From Rubrobacter tropicus (GTDB taxonomy: Bacteria > Actinomycetota > Rubrobacteria > Rubrobacterales > Rubrobacteraceae): DNA of 64,000 nucleotides. Under the pieces are notes generated by a model that saw only the letters and a program-made list of their open reading frames with translations, searched no databases and was not told the DNA's origin. The translations under genes and the position numbers were made by a program. This document shows, piece after piece, positions 1-8,738 of this stretch; the first letter of the stretch is position 1, and each line of letters starts with the position of its first letter. The stretch lies in assembly GCF_011492945.1 (NCBI RefSeq), contig NZ_CP045119.1, forward strand, positions 1,674,001 to 1,738,000, read 5' to 3'.

Positions 1-981
1 CGGGTTGATCTGGGCCATCGCCTGGGACTCCGGGCCGTCGCCGGCCACCGTGCCCGTGCCGTGGGGGTTGATGTAGTCGATCTGATCCTCTTCGAGACCC
101 GAGGCCTTGACGGCGAGCCGCATGGCCCTCAGGATGCCGCGGCCCTTAGGGTCCGGGTCCGTCAGGTTGTGGGCGTCCGTGCTGCGGCCCACGCCGGTGA
201 TCCTGGCGTACGGCTCGGCCCCGCGGCGCTCGACGGACTCCGCGCTCTCAAGCAGCATCATCGCGCAGCCTTCGCCTATCAGGAAGCCCGAGTGGTTCGA
301 GTCGTAGGGGCGGCAGGCGCCCTCGGGGTCGTCGTTGCGGCGGCTCATGGCGCGCATGGCTATAAAGCCGGCGACAATGACGGGGGTAATGGAGGCTTCC
401 GAGGCCCCGCAGAGGACCATGTCGGCGTCGCCGCGCCGGATCAGGTCGAAGCCCAAAGCCATCATGTCCGTCCCGCAGGTGCAGGCAAGGGCACCGGTAA
501 TGGAAGGCCCCTGCACGCCGAGCTGGATGCCGACGTGGGCGGCGGCGGAGTTCGGCATGATCTTGGTGACCGAGAACGGGTTGACCCGCGTCGGGCCCTT
601 GCTGTCTATGGTCGCCTGGGTCGTCTCCATGCTGGTGACGCCGCCGATGCCGCTGCCTAGGATCAGGCCCACCCTTTCGGGGTCGTTGTTGAGGGTGTCC
701 CAGGCGTCCCCGTCTTCGAGGGCGAGCTTGGAGGAGGCGAGGCCTATCTGGGCGAAGCGGTCTGTGCGGGCCGCGACCTTGCGGTCCATGAAGTCCGTAG
801 GCTCGAAGTCGTTGCACTCGGCGGCGATTCTGACGTCGAACCCGTCCGGGTCGAAGAGCGAGATCGGGCCGGCCCCGCTCTTGTTGGCGAGCAGCGAGCT
901 CCAGAAATCCTTCCGGCCGACCCCGACCGGGCTGACCACGCCGATTCCGGTTATGTAAGCCTCCGGGCGTCCGTTCTCCAT
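1..981 (-). CDS. fabF: beta-ketoacyl-ACP synthase II (FabF), C-terminus beyond window
   Basis: This is the condensing enzyme of type II fatty acid elongation, acting on malonyl-ACP and acyl-ACP in the cytoplasm. About 327 residues are visible; the gene runs off the left edge. The start ATG at 981 follows GGAGGG at five bases. The N-terminus reads ENGRPEAYITGIGVVSPVG, typical of the family. The thiolase-fold nucleophile is Cys167 in GALACTCGTDMM, and the first catalytic His is His307 in NPHGTGT, where most relatives have NAHGTGT. The last motif (second His, then GGxN) lies outside the window. Its neighbours on the other strand include a type III polyketide synthase, so this end of the window is rich in acyl chemistry. 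A polyketide-type KS is the alternative, but the sequence looks like ordinary FabF. Confidence 0.93.
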   Translation of the reverse strand, partial: MENGRPEAYITGIGVVSPVGVGRKDFWSSLLANKSGAGPISLFDPDGFDVRIAAECNDFEPTDFMDRKVAARTDRFAQIGLASSKLALEDGDAWDTLNNDPERVGLILGSGIGGVTSMETTQATIDSKGPTRVNPFSVTKIMPNSAAAHVGIQLGVQGPSITGALACTCGTDMMALGFDLIRRGDADMVLCGASEASITPVIVAGFIAMRAMSRRNDDPEGACRPYDSNHSGFLIGEGCAMMLLESAESVERRGAEPYARITGVGRSTDAHNLTDPDPKGRGILRAMRLAVKASGLEEDQIDYINPHGTGTVAGDGPESQAMAQINP

Positions 982-1159
982 CTCGCCCTCCACGAATGTA
1001 TAGCATTAGACCTTATAGGAACCCCCGCATCTTAGCACCGTCGCCGCGCGAAGAGGCACGGTCCGCCGTCTTCGGGTGGCCGTGAAGGCGGGTACGTTCG
1101 TATTCGGCGCCTGTGCTATAAACGGGAGAGCAATCCGGGAAGGAGCACCGCTGGCGTCC

Positions 1160-1468
1160 GTGATCTTCTACTCCGCCTCGATCCTGTTCGGGCTCAACTT
1201 CGCCCTCGGCGTGCTCGTGCAGTTCGGCATCGTAGATACCAAGCCTTTTCGCTGGCTTCACCACGCGCTCTTCTTCGCCGTCTTCGCCTCCGCGGCCCTG
1301 GCCGTGGCGGTTGGCTTCTGGCAGGGTGAGCCCTACCGCTGGGCGCTCCTGCCGGTCCTCGCCCTGTACGTGGTCCTGCCAAGGGTGCGGGCCGGGACCG
1401 CCGGGCACGCGGCGCTGGCGGGGGCCGCGTTGGTCTTTTACGCAACCGGGCTCGTGTTCTCCCTGTAG
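1160..1468 (+). CDS. small membrane protein of unknown function
   Basis: The product is about 102 residues and almost wholly hydrophobic, with three to four predicted membrane segments (from IFYSASILFGLNFALGV, through FFAVFASAALAVAVGFW, to the final AALVFYATGLVFSL). I do not recognise a named family. The start is uncertain: GTG at 1160 lies 15 bases after GGAAGGAG, and CTG at 1151 is better spaced. An upstream GTG at 1076 would add a non-hydrophobic leader that overlaps a TATAAAC promoter-like box near 1117. The stop is followed within ten bases by the nitroreductase start, so the two are probably co-transcribed with the polyketide synthase cluster. Confidence 0.6.
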   Translation: MIFYSASILFGLNFALGVLVQFGIVDTKPFRWLHHALFFAVFASAALAVAVGFWQGEPYRWALLPVLALYVVLPRVRAGTAGHAALAGAALVFYATGLVFSL

Positions 1469-1477
1469 GAGGGTTTG

Positions 1478-2281
1478 TTGGATTTTCTCGAAGTCGTGAG
1501 GCGCCGCAGGACCACGAACGGCCCCTTTCTGCCCGACCCCGTAAAGCCGGAGCACCAGCGGCTGCTCGTGGAGGTCGGCGGCATGGCGCCGTCCCACTTC
1601 AACAGCCAGCCCTGGCGCTTCGTGCTCGTCGAGGACAGGGAGAAGATCGAAGAAGTAGCCCGCATAAGCGGCGACAGCATGAGGCAACTCCTGGAAGAGG
1701 GCACGTTCTGGAAACGCTACCGCCCGTACTTCCGCTTCTCCGAGGCCGAGATGGAGGAGCGGCGCGACGGTATCTTCTTCGACCAGATGCCCTCGGTCCT
1801 GAAGCCCTTCTCGCGCCAGGTCTTCTCGAACACCGGCCAGGCCGTGATGAACCGCTTCGGCGTCCCGAAGACTCTCGGGGAGGACAACCGCAAGCTGGTC
1901 GCCGGCTCCCCGCTTCTGCTCGCCGTGCTGCTGGACAAGACGGAGTACCGGCCGGGCGAGCTCTCGGGCTTCTACTCGGTCTTCGGGATGGGGGCCGCGA
2001 TAGAGAACATCTGGCTGACCACCACCGAGCTCGGCATGGGCATCCAGTTCGTCTCGACGCCGATGGAGATACCGGAGAACTGGAAGAGGCTGCAGGACCT
2101 CCTGAAGGTCCCGGACGAACTGGAGCTCATGGCCGTCTACCGGCTGGGCTACCTGCCCGAGAACCAGAGGCGTCCCACGATAGACTGGTCGAGCCGGCAG
2201 CGAAAGAGGATCTCGCAGTACGTCTTCCGCGAGACCTGCGAGACGCCCGAGGCTGACCCGGGCCGGGAGGCGGCGCGTTGA
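1478..2281 (+). CDS. nitroreductase-family flavoprotein
   Basis: This is an FMN-dependent oxidoreductase of the nitroreductase fold, about 267 residues. The N-terminal [15 protein letters not shown] and [15 protein letters not shown] match the FMN-binding start of the family (Arg-rich loop, then the N-Q-P-W segment), and a second cofactor region lies near [13 protein letters not shown]. The start is TTG at 1478, four bases after AGGAGGG; TTG at 1475 is too close to that site. The stop TGA overlaps the TTG start of the polyketide synthase, which implies translational coupling. A reductive or dehydrogenating step on the polyketide product is an inference from this coupling; the substrate cannot be read from sequence. 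Confidence 0.85.
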   Translation: MDFLEVVRRRRTTNGPFLPDPVKPEHQRLLVEVGGMAPSHFNSQPWRFVLVEDREKIEEVARISGDSMRQLLEEGTFWKRYRPYFRFSEAEMEERRDGIFFDQMPSVLKPFSRQVFSNTGQAVMNRFGVPKTLGEDNRKLVAGSPLLLAVLLDKTEYRPGELSGFYSVFGMGAAIENIWLTTTELGMGIQFVSTPMEIPENWKRLQDLLKVPDELELMAVYRLGYLPENQRRPTIDWSSRQRKRISQYVFRETCETPEADPGREAAR

Positions 2282-3324
2282 GCGGCCCGAAGATACTCTC
2301 CGTGGCTGGGGCCGTGCCGCCGCATCGGGTCGGGCAGGCCGAGGTCAAGGAGTTCGCGCGCGGCATGTTCGGGGAGGTCTATCGGGACATAGAGCGCCTC
2401 ACCCCCGTCTTCGACAACGTCCACGTCGAGAACCGCCACTTCTGCGTGCCACTCGAATGGTTCGAGACGGACCACACCTTCCCCGAGAAGAACGCGCTCT
2501 ACGTCGAGCACGCGCTCGACCTATCGGAGAAGGCGGCCAGGCGCGCGATGGACAGGGCCGGGGTACGCCCGGGCGAGATCGGCGCGATCCTCTTCTTCTC
2601 GACCACCGGGATCGCGACGCCCTCGCTCGACTCGAAGCTGATCTTCTCCCTGGGCCTATCCGAGCACGTCAGGCGCGTCCCTATCTGGGGCCTCGGATGC
2701 TCGGCCGGCGCCTCTACCCTTGCCCGCGCCGCCGAACACGCCCGCCTCTACCCGGAGCAAAAGGTGCTGATGGTCGGCGTGGAACTCAGCGGCCTCACTT
2801 TCCAGCGCGGCGACCGCTCGAAGAGCAACCTCGTCTCGACCAGCCTCTTCGCGGATGGGGCCGCGGCGGCGGTCGTCGGGAGCGGGGAGGGCCCCGAACT
2901 CCTCGGAAGCCGCAGCACGACCTGGCCCGACACCGAAGAGGTGATGGGGTGGGACCTGATCGAGACCGGCCTCAAAGTCCAACTCTCCAAGAGCGTCCCC
3001 GACATAGTCCGCACCAAGCTTCGCGAAGACCTGCAAGGGGCCTGCGACTCCCTGAACCTCCCCTTCGAAGAACTCGCGCACTTCGTCCTCCACCCCGGCG
3101 GCGCCAAGGTCCTCGACGCCTTCGAGGAAGTCCTCGGCATAGAACGCGGCGGCCTCACGTTCTCCCGCGGCGTCCTGCGCGACCACGGCAACATGTCCAG
3201 CGTGACGGTGCTGTTCATCCTGGAGCGCTTCCTGCAGAGCGGGGAGCCTTCGCCCGGTGACCTCGGCGTGCTCTCGGCGATGGGGCCGGGGTTCTCCGCG
3301 GAGCACGTGTTTTTCCGATGCTGA
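2278..3324 (+). CDS. type III polyketide synthase (chalcone/alkylpyrone synthase family)
   Basis: The enzyme (348 aa) condenses an acyl starter with malonyl-CoA extenders without an acyl carrier protein. The full catalytic triad is visible: Cys141 in GLGCSAGA, His272 in HPGG and Asn305 in DHGNMSS, the thiolase-fold Cys-His-Asn set of type III synthases (KAS III shares the triad, but the sequence context here is of the type III kind). The start is TTG at 2278, overlapping the nitroreductase stop as TTGA. The ICMT-like methyltransferase that follows is the usual partner of bacterial alkylpyrone synthases (B. subtilis bpsA-bpsB arrangement), so a long-chain alkylpyrone or alkylresorcinol is the likely product. 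Starter choice and chain length are not determined. Confidence 0.9.
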   Translation: MSGPKILSVAGAVPPHRVGQAEVKEFARGMFGEVYRDIERLTPVFDNVHVENRHFCVPLEWFETDHTFPEKNALYVEHALDLSEKAARRAMDRAGVRPGEIGAILFFSTTGIATPSLDSKLIFSLGLSEHVRRVPIWGLGCSAGASTLARAAEHARLYPEQKVLMVGVELSGLTFQRGDRSKSNLVSTSLFADGAAAAVVGSGEGPELLGSRSTTWPDTEEVMGWDLIETGLKVQLSKSVPDIVRTKLREDLQGACDSLNLPFEELAHFVLHPGGAKVLDAFEEVLGIERGGLTFSRGVLRDHGNMSSVTVLFILERFLQSGEPSPGDLGVLSAMGPGFSAEHVFFRC

Positions 3325-3327
3325 CGA

Positions 3328-3372
3328 GTCAGCACCTGAGCTGTCAGCTGTCAGCCATCAGCCATCAGCTTT
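3328..3372 (+). repeat. heptamer array, TCAGC orientation
   Basis: A run of near-identical seven-base units (CAGCTGT, CAGCCAT and similar) sits between the polyketide synthase stop and the methyltransferase start. It is the opposite orientation of the array at 3940-3984, so the two flank the methyltransferase gene as inverted arms. Confidence 0.85.
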
Positions 3373-3391
3373 TCTTGGGCGGTACGTTTCG

Positions 3392-3907
3392 GTGAACGCG
3401 GCGCTCCTCGTCATTGTTGTCGCGCTCGTGGGTTTGCAGCGGCTGTTGGAAGTCCGGTACTCGCGACGCAACGAGGCGCGGCTTCGGGCGCGGGGGGCGG
3501 TGGAGCGGGGGAGAGCGCATTATCCGGCGATGGTGGCGATTCATGCGCTCTGGCTGGTGTCGACGCTGGGCGAGGGGCTGTTGCGCGGGCCCGAGCCCCC
3601 GGCGTGGTGGCCCGTGCCGCTCGCGCTGTTCTTGCTCGTCCAGCCGTTGCGTTACTGGGCGATCTCCTCCCTCGGGGAGAACTGGAACGTTCGCATACTC
3701 GCCGTGCCGGGTGCGAAGCTGGTTAGAAGCGGGCCGTACAGCCTGTTTCCCCACCCGAACTACATCGTCGTGGCCGTAGAAGTGTTTACACTACCCTTGA
3801 TCTTCGGCGCCTGGACCACGGCATTCGTTTTCTCGGCCCTCAACGCCGGTTTCCTCTACGTCCGTATACGGGCCGAGAACCGCGCACTCAAAGAACTTGC
3901 AGGCTAA
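3392..3907 (+). CDS. isoprenylcysteine carboxyl methyltransferase-family membrane protein
   Basis: This 171-residue integral membrane protein resembles the ICMT/PEMT group of SAM-dependent methyltransferases. It has about four hydrophobic segments, and the C-terminal RSGPYSLFPHPNYIVVAVEV carries the conserved R-x-P-x-Y and downstream Glu that bind SAM in this family. Position after a type III polyketide synthase matches the B. subtilis BpsB arrangement, where such an enzyme O-methylates alkylpyrones; that role here is inferred. The start GTG at 3392 is chosen because it opens the first membrane segment; the ribosome site is weak. A longer reading frame exists upstream, but that part is made of repeat sequence. 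Confidence 0.8.
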   Translation: MNAALLVIVVALVGLQRLLEVRYSRRNEARLRARGAVERGRAHYPAMVAIHALWLVSTLGEGLLRGPEPPAWWPVPLALFLLVQPLRYWAISSLGENWNVRILAVPGAKLVRSGPYSLFPHPNYIVVAVEVFTLPLIFGAWTTAFVFSALNAGFLYVRIRAENRALKELAG

Positions 3908-3939
3908 GATAACGCTCGGGCGTCGGCTTTTCGCTCCTT

Positions 3940-3984
3940 GCTGATAGCTGACCGCTGAAAGCTGAAAGCCAATAGCTGCTGACC
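3940..3984 (+). repeat. heptamer array, GCTGA orientation
   Basis: Seven-base units GCTGATA, GCTGACC, GCTGAAA, GCTGAAA run up to 14 bases before the serS start. It is inverted relative to the array at 3328-3372. Confidence 0.88.
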
Positions 3985-3997
3985 GAAGGGAAGCACC

Positions 3998-5287
3998 GTG
4001 CTCGATCTCAAATTTATCCGCGAGAACGCGGACGCCGTTCAGGAGAACTGCAGGAACCGCGGCGTCGAGGCTGACGTGGGGCTTGTGGTGGAGCTCGCCG
4101 ACAGGCGCTCGGCGCTCATTCAGGAACTCAACGAGCTCAAGCAGCGGCAGAACCAGACGGCGAAGAGCATCGGGCAGGAGCGAGACCCCGAAGCCCGCGA
4201 GAAGCTCATCGCGGGGTCTAGGGAGATGAAACAGGAGGTACCCCAAAAGGAAACCGAGCTTACCGAAGTAGAAGGGCGGTTGCGGGAGGAGCAGCTCAAG
4301 ATACCCAACATGACCCATCCCGACTCGCCCATCGGCAGGGACGACTCCGAGAACGTCGAGATCCGGCGCTCCGGAGAGATCCCAGATTTCTCCTTCGAGC
4401 CGAAGGACCACGTAGAGTTGGGCGAGGCGCTCGGCATCATAGACTTCGAGGCCGGGGCGAAGACCACGGGCAGCAAGTTCTACTTTCTGAGGGGCGACGC
4501 GGTTCTTCTGGAGCTTGGCCTGATCCGGTACGCGCTCGACCTCATCACGCAGTACGGTTACGAACCGACGATCACGCCCGACCTTGCCCGCGACGAGGCG
4601 CTGGTCGGGACGGGCTTCATTCCCCGCGGTCCCGAGACCCAGATCTACTCGGTCGAAGACGACGACCTGTCTTTGATCGCGACCGCCGAGATCCCGCTCG
4701 CGGGCCAGCTCACGGACGAGATCGTGGACGAGAAGCGCCTGCCTTTACGCTTCGCGGGCCTCTCCCACTGCTTCCGCACAGAGGCGGGCTCCCACGGCCG
4801 GGCGAGCCGCGGCCTGTACCGCGTCCACCAGTTCACCAAGGTCGAGATGTTCGCCTTCACGACGCCGGAGGATTCGGAGAAAGTCCACGAGGAGATGGTC
4901 GAGATAGAAGAACGTATCTTCCAGGGCCTCGGCCTGCCTTACCGCGTCGTCGACATCTGCACCGGCGACCTGGGCGGCGCCGCATACCGCAAGTACGACC
5001 TTGAAGCCTGGATGCCCGGAAGAAACGACTTCGGAGAGGTGACGAGCACCTCGAACACCACCGACTACCAGGCCCGCCGCCTCCGCATCCGCTACCGCAG
5101 GGACGGGGGACGTCCCCAGCTTCTCCACACCTTGAACGGCACGGCCATCGCCATGAGCCGCGCCCTGATCGCACTGCTCGAGATCTACCAGCAGGAGGAC
5201 GGCTCCGTAAGGCTGCCGGAAGCCCTGGTCCCTTACGTGGGTAAGGAGGTCCTGGAGCCGGGCGTCTCCAGGGGGGCTGGGGGTTAG
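3998..5287 (+). CDS. serS: seryl-tRNA synthetase
   Basis: Class II synthetase charging tRNA-Ser and tRNA-Sec, 429 residues, the normal bacterial length. Residues 1 to about 105 form the long antiparallel coiled-coil arm that grips the tRNA (LDLKFIRENADAVQENC at the start). The catalytic core has motif 2 in FRTEAGSHGRASRGLYRVHQF and motif 3 in NGTAIAMSRALIALLE. The start is GTG at 3998, after GAAGGGAAG. The heptamer array ends just upstream, so the leader is very short. The racemase-like gene begins two bases after the stop, suggesting one transcript. Confidence 0.97.
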   Translation: MLDLKFIRENADAVQENCRNRGVEADVGLVVELADRRSALIQELNELKQRQNQTAKSIGQERDPEAREKLIAGSREMKQEVPQKETELTEVEGRLREEQLKIPNMTHPDSPIGRDDSENVEIRRSGEIPDFSFEPKDHVELGEALGIIDFEAGAKTTGSKFYFLRGDAVLLELGLIRYALDLITQYGYEPTITPDLARDEALVGTGFIPRGPETQIYSVEDDDLSLIATAEIPLAGQLTDEIVDEKRLPLRFAGLSHCFRTEAGSHGRASRGLYRVHQFTKVEMFAFTTPEDSEKVHEEMVEIEERIFQGLGLPYRVVDICTGDLGGAAYRKYDLEAWMPGRNDFGEVTSTSNTTDYQARRLRIRYRRDGGRPQLLHTLNGTAIAMSRALIALLEIYQQEDGSVRLPEALVPYVGKEVLEPGVSRGAGG

Positions 5288-5289
5288 CG

Positions 5290-6075
5290 ATGACGGAGGC
5301 CGCATCGGGCGCCCGCGTCTGGTACCAGAGCTTCGTGGACGAGGAGGAGCAGCGTCCGTACATCGACCGGCTGCGGGATCACCTCGGCACCGTGGCGGAC
5401 GCGGGCTTCGACCACGAGGTCGTCGGTATCTCGCCCCCGGACAGGCACTTCCACCCGGTTACGGAGTTCAGGATCGCCTCCCGCGTCATCCGAAACGCCC
5501 TGGCGGCCGAGGAGCGGGGCTTCGACGCGTTCGTCGTCGGGCACTTCCAGGAGCCGGGCATCAACGAGTGCAAGGGGGCGGTCGGCATCCCGGTCATCGG
5601 CCTCGGGGAGGCGACGATGCTCCACGCCATGACCCTCGGGCGCAAGATAGGGCTCGTCACCATCAACCCGATCTTCATCCCCTGGCACGAGGATCAGATT
5701 TCGCGCTACGGACTCGGCGAACGCGTCGTAGGCGTCCGCGCCGTCGACACCCACGTGGACGACTACATGAAGGCCTTCGAGGACGAGAAAGCCTACGACG
5801 CGGTTCGCGAGCAGTTCCGCCGGCAGGCGGGACCCTTGCTCGAGATGGGGGTGGAGGTGATCGTACCCGCAGGCGGCCTTCCGATGCTTCTCTTCGCGAA
5901 GGAACGAGGCTTCTCCATCGAAGGCGCCACCGTGCTGAACGGCATCACCGTCGCCGCGAAGTCGGCCGAGATGGCGATCAAGCTAAAAAACCTCGACGGC
6001 ACCTCCGTCAGCCGCCGCTCCTGGTTCGCCAAAGCCTCGCCGGAGGCTATACAAGAATTCCTCGAAAGCCAATAA
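5290..6075 (+). CDS. Asp/Glu/hydantoin racemase-fold protein lacking both catalytic cysteines
   Basis: The 261-residue protein has the two-domain fold of the Asp/Glu/hydantoin racemase family, with VVGHFQEPGINE and VIVPAGGLPM at the places where active members carry the two catalytic Cys. Here those positions are His85 and Ala194. The only nearby cysteine is Cys94. A two-base racemase mechanism therefore looks impossible; a decarboxylase, isomerase, lyase or non-catalytic role is open. It is ATG-initiated at 5290, two bases after serS, with GTTAGCG giving no clear ribosome site, so it may depend on translation of serS. The substrate is unknown. Confidence 0.75.
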   Translation: MTEAASGARVWYQSFVDEEEQRPYIDRLRDHLGTVADAGFDHEVVGISPPDRHFHPVTEFRIASRVIRNALAAEERGFDAFVVGHFQEPGINECKGAVGIPVIGLGEATMLHAMTLGRKIGLVTINPIFIPWHEDQISRYGLGERVVGVRAVDTHVDDYMKAFEDEKAYDAVREQFRRQAGPLLEMGVEVIVPAGGLPMLLFAKERGFSIEGATVLNGITVAAKSAEMAIKLKNLDGTSVSRRSWFAKASPEAIQEFLESQ

Positions 6076-6189
6076 CTTCCGCGCCACGGCACAGTTTTCG
6101 TGGTAACCGCGTCGGCTCGGCGCGTATTGACTAGCCTATTGGTCATCTGGTAGTAGGCTGATGGAAGCGGGCAAGAGCCAGACGGCGGC

Positions 6190-6195
6190 TATACT
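6190..6195 (+). promoter_or_regulatory. -10 box of proS promoter
   Basis: TATACT lies 45 bases before the proS start, ahead of a good ribosome site (GAGAGGAG, 6225-6232). No convincing -35 is seen. A TTGACT at 6127-6132 is too far upstream to pair with it. Confidence 0.4.
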
Positions 6196-6239
6196 GCCCG
6201 TAAATCGCAAAGAGTTGGAATCTTGAGAGGAGCGCCCGT

Positions 6240-7670
6240 ATGGCCGAGGCGGTCGAGAAGCTTACGAAGAAGAGCGAAGACCCGAGCAAGTGGTACCTGC
6301 AGCTTGTCAGGATGGCGAAGCTGGCGGATTACGGGCCGGTTCGGGGGACGTTCGCTATTCGGCCTTACGGGTTCGAGATCTGGGAGCGCGTCCAGCGCGA
6401 CCTGGACGACCGCTTCAAGGCGACAGGCCACAAGAACGCCTACTTCCCGCTCCTCATCCCCGAGAGCTACCTGAAGAAGGAGGCCGAGCACGTCGAGGGC
6501 TTCGACCCCGAGCTCGCCTGGGTGACCATCGGGGGGAGGGAGGAACTGGAGGAGCGGCTCGCCATCAGGCCGACGAGTGAGAGCATCATCTGCGACTTCT
6601 ACAAGAATTGGATCCAGAGCTACCGCGACCTCCCCATCCTCATCAACCAGTGGTGCAACGTCCTGCGCTGGGAGAAGGTTACGCGGCCCTTCCTCCGCAC
6701 GTCCGAGTTCCTCTGGCAGGAGGGCCACACGGTCCACGCGACGGCCGAGGAGGCCCGCGCCGAGACCCTCCAGATGCTGAACGTCTACCAGGACTGCTTC
6801 CACGAGGCGATGGCGATTCCGGTCTTGACGGGCGTCAAGAGCCCCTCCGAACGCTTCGCGGGCGCTGTGGAGACGTTCACCTGCGAGGCGCTGATGGGGG
6901 ATGGGCGGGCCTTGCAGGCCGCGACGAGCCACGATCTCGGGCAGAACTTCGCGAAGGCCTTCGACATCACGTTTTTGGACGAGCAGCAGGAGCGGGTCCA
7001 TCCTTACCAGACGTCGTGGGGGTTCTCGACGAGGACCATAGGCGGGCTCATCCTGGTCCACGGCGACGATCGGGGCCTGAAGCTGCCGCCGAGGATAGCG
7101 CCGACGCAGGCCGTCGTCGTCCCGATCTGGCGCGGCAACAACAAGGGCGAGGTGCGCCGCGAGGCCGAGGCGCTGTACTCGGAGTTGAAAGACGCCGGCC
7201 TTCGGATGGAGGTGGACCTCGACGAGGAGCACTCCCCCGGCTGGAAGTTCAACGAGCACGAGTTGCGCGGCGTGCCCGTGCGGGTCGAGCTGGGCCCGAA
7301 GGACATCGAGAAGGGGCAGGCCGTCCTCGTGCGGCGCGACACGCGGGAGAAGGAGTTCGTAGATAGGAAGGAACTGGCCGTGCGGCTGCAGGCTTTGATG
7401 GGGGAGATCCAGGAGAATATGCTCCGCCAGGCCGCCGCCTTCCGCCACGAGAACACCCGTCAGGCCGAGAGCTACGACGAGTTCAAGGAGATCATCGCCG
7501 AGAAGCGGGGCTTCGTCGTCGCCCCGTGGGACGGGACGGCCGAGACGGAGCAGAAGATCAAAGACGACACCAAGGCGACCATCAGGCTCCTACCCTTCGA
7601 GCGGCAGGACGGGGAGGACCTCGTCTCGGGCAAGCCCGGACAGACCGCGGTCTTCGCCCGCGCTTACTAG
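6240..7670 (+). CDS. proS: prolyl-tRNA synthetase, archaeal/eukaryal-type
   Basis: Class II synthetase for tRNA-Pro, 476 residues, cytoplasmic. It is of the short ProS type without the inserted editing domain of E. coli-type enzymes. Motif 2 lies in VLRWEKVTRPFLRTSEFLW, TFTCEALMGDGRALQAATSHDLG gives the proline pocket and motif 3 region follows in WGFSTRTIGGLILVHGD. The C-terminal domain ends GQTAVFARAY, typical of this type, but I see no Cys quartet there, so the zinc site of some relatives is absent. The ATG at 6240 has GAGAGGAG seven bases upstream. A hairpin terminator follows ten bases after the stop. Confidence 0.96.
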   Translation: MAEAVEKLTKKSEDPSKWYLQLVRMAKLADYGPVRGTFAIRPYGFEIWERVQRDLDDRFKATGHKNAYFPLLIPESYLKKEAEHVEGFDPELAWVTIGGREELEERLAIRPTSESIICDFYKNWIQSYRDLPILINQWCNVLRWEKVTRPFLRTSEFLWQEGHTVHATAEEARAETLQMLNVYQDCFHEAMAIPVLTGVKSPSERFAGAVETFTCEALMGDGRALQAATSHDLGQNFAKAFDITFLDEQQERVHPYQTSWGFSTRTIGGLILVHGDDRGLKLPPRIAPTQAVVVPIWRGNNKGEVRREAEALYSELKDAGLRMEVDLDEEHSPGWKFNEHELRGVPVRVELGPKDIEKGQAVLVRRDTREKEFVDRKELAVRLQALMGEIQENMLRQAAAFRHENTRQAESYDEFKEIIAEKRGFVVAPWDGTAETEQKIKDDTKATIRLLPFERQDGEDLVSGKPGQTAVFARAY

Positions 7671-7680
7671 GGTAGGCCCC

Positions 7681-7703
7681 GGGCTGCGCCTTCCGCGCAG
7701 CCC
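7681..7703 (+). terminator. hairpin after proS
   Basis: A nine-base perfect stem (GGGCTGCGC with GCGCAGCCC) and a CTTCC loop lies just after the proS stop, followed by only TTTG. It resembles a weak intrinsic terminator. Confidence 0.65.
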
Positions 7704-7790
7704 TTTGACGACGCGGGTCGGAGCGGTTAGCATTAATATGTTTTGTGGCGAAGCGCCCGTGTTGCGGGCGCTGCATCCGGAGGGGGCTCC

Positions 7791-8738
7791 GTGGGATCGT
7801 TCCTGATAGAGAGAAAGTTCTTTGTGCCGCGTCGGTTGGGTCTGTGCCTGCTTGCTCTGGTTCTAGGCGGGGGGATGCTGGCGGCGGTCTATGGGAAAGA
7901 CGCCGGGGCCGAGGAGTACTCCGCCTACTCCGACCCCGACAAGACGGCGCTCTCCCTGATCCTCTCGGAGCCGCGGAACGTCCGCGAATTCGAGCAAGAG
8001 TTCGGGCTCGATGATGCCGAGGTGGGGAAGGTCCTCGCCGCGGTGCGCGAGGAGAACGAGAAGTTGGCCGAGGAGTACGCCGCGAGCGAGAAGATAGTGG
8101 CCGCCAACAAGTCACTCCCGGACGAGAAGGTGGCTGACAGGATCTCCGCCTCCGACTACGACGAGACGGTAGAGGGGGCCATCGGCGAGACGAAAGAGAG
8201 CGTGACGGACCTGCTGCCCAGAGGTGGCGAGCCCGAGTTACGGGCGTGGGTGGACGAGCAGTGGGCGCAGGAGGTCTCGTCCTCTTCCGAAGAGAGTTAT
8301 GCGCGGGTGGAGGAGACGAAGGCCGGGCGAAGGGTGGTGTGCAAGGTCTTCGCCACGCAGTACATCGGCTACACCAGGTACGAGGCGTCCCTTCCTCACC
8401 GCACGCTCAAGTTCGGCTCGCGGCCCCAGGTGGTTATCAAGCGGATCAACGGCAACGTGGCGGTGCGGCCCCGGATCAAGGAGGTCGGGCCCTGGAATAC
8501 CTACGACAATTACTGGCAGACTAGGAAGAACCGCACCATGTGGAAGAGCCTCAAGCGCTGCGTTCCCCAGGCGCACGCGGCCTACTACCGGAATTACAAC
8601 GGCGGTAAAGACGAGTTCGGGCGTACGGTCCTAAACCCCGCAGGGGTAGATCTGACACCCGCCGTCGCCAGCGACCTGCGACTGGGCAAGTACCAGAACG
8701 CCTGGGTCTACGTCAAGTTCCCCTGGCTGCGGCGTTAG
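7791..8738 (+). CDS. secreted protein with a possible RlpA-like barrel domain
   Basis: The 315-residue product has an N-terminal membrane or signal segment (LGLCLLALVLGGGMLAAVYG), a charged helical middle (about residues 50 to 150) and a C-terminal part (about 180 to 315) that may be a double-psi beta-barrel: RPQVVIKRINGNVAVRPR, then GVDLTPAVASDLRLG and NAWVYVKFPW, reminiscent of the V-x-D-x-G-P and D-L-S/A-x-x-L-G motifs of RlpA-like proteins. That resemblance is my reading and is weak. GTG at 7791 is chosen because GGAGGGG lies five to six bases upstream. The stop overlaps by four bases with the convergent gene that follows. Confidence 0.7.
   Translation: MGSFLIERKFFVPRRLGLCLLALVLGGGMLAAVYGKDAGAEEYSAYSDPDKTALSLILSEPRNVREFEQEFGLDDAEVGKVLAAVREENEKLAEEYAASEKIVAANKSLPDEKVADRISASDYDETVEGAIGETKESVTDLLPRGGEPELRAWVDEQWAQEVSSSSEESYARVEETKAGRRVVCKVFATQYIGYTRYEASLPHRTLKFGSRPQVVIKRINGNVAVRPRIKEVGPWNTYDNYWQTRKNRTMWKSLKRCVPQAHAAYYRNYNGGKDEFGRTVLNPAGVDLTPAVASDLRLGKYQNAWVYVKFPWLRR

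Noticed and set aside
3900-6239. T-box leaders ahead of serS and proS
   Set aside because: No T-box consensus or specifier loop was found; the serS leader is only the repeat array.
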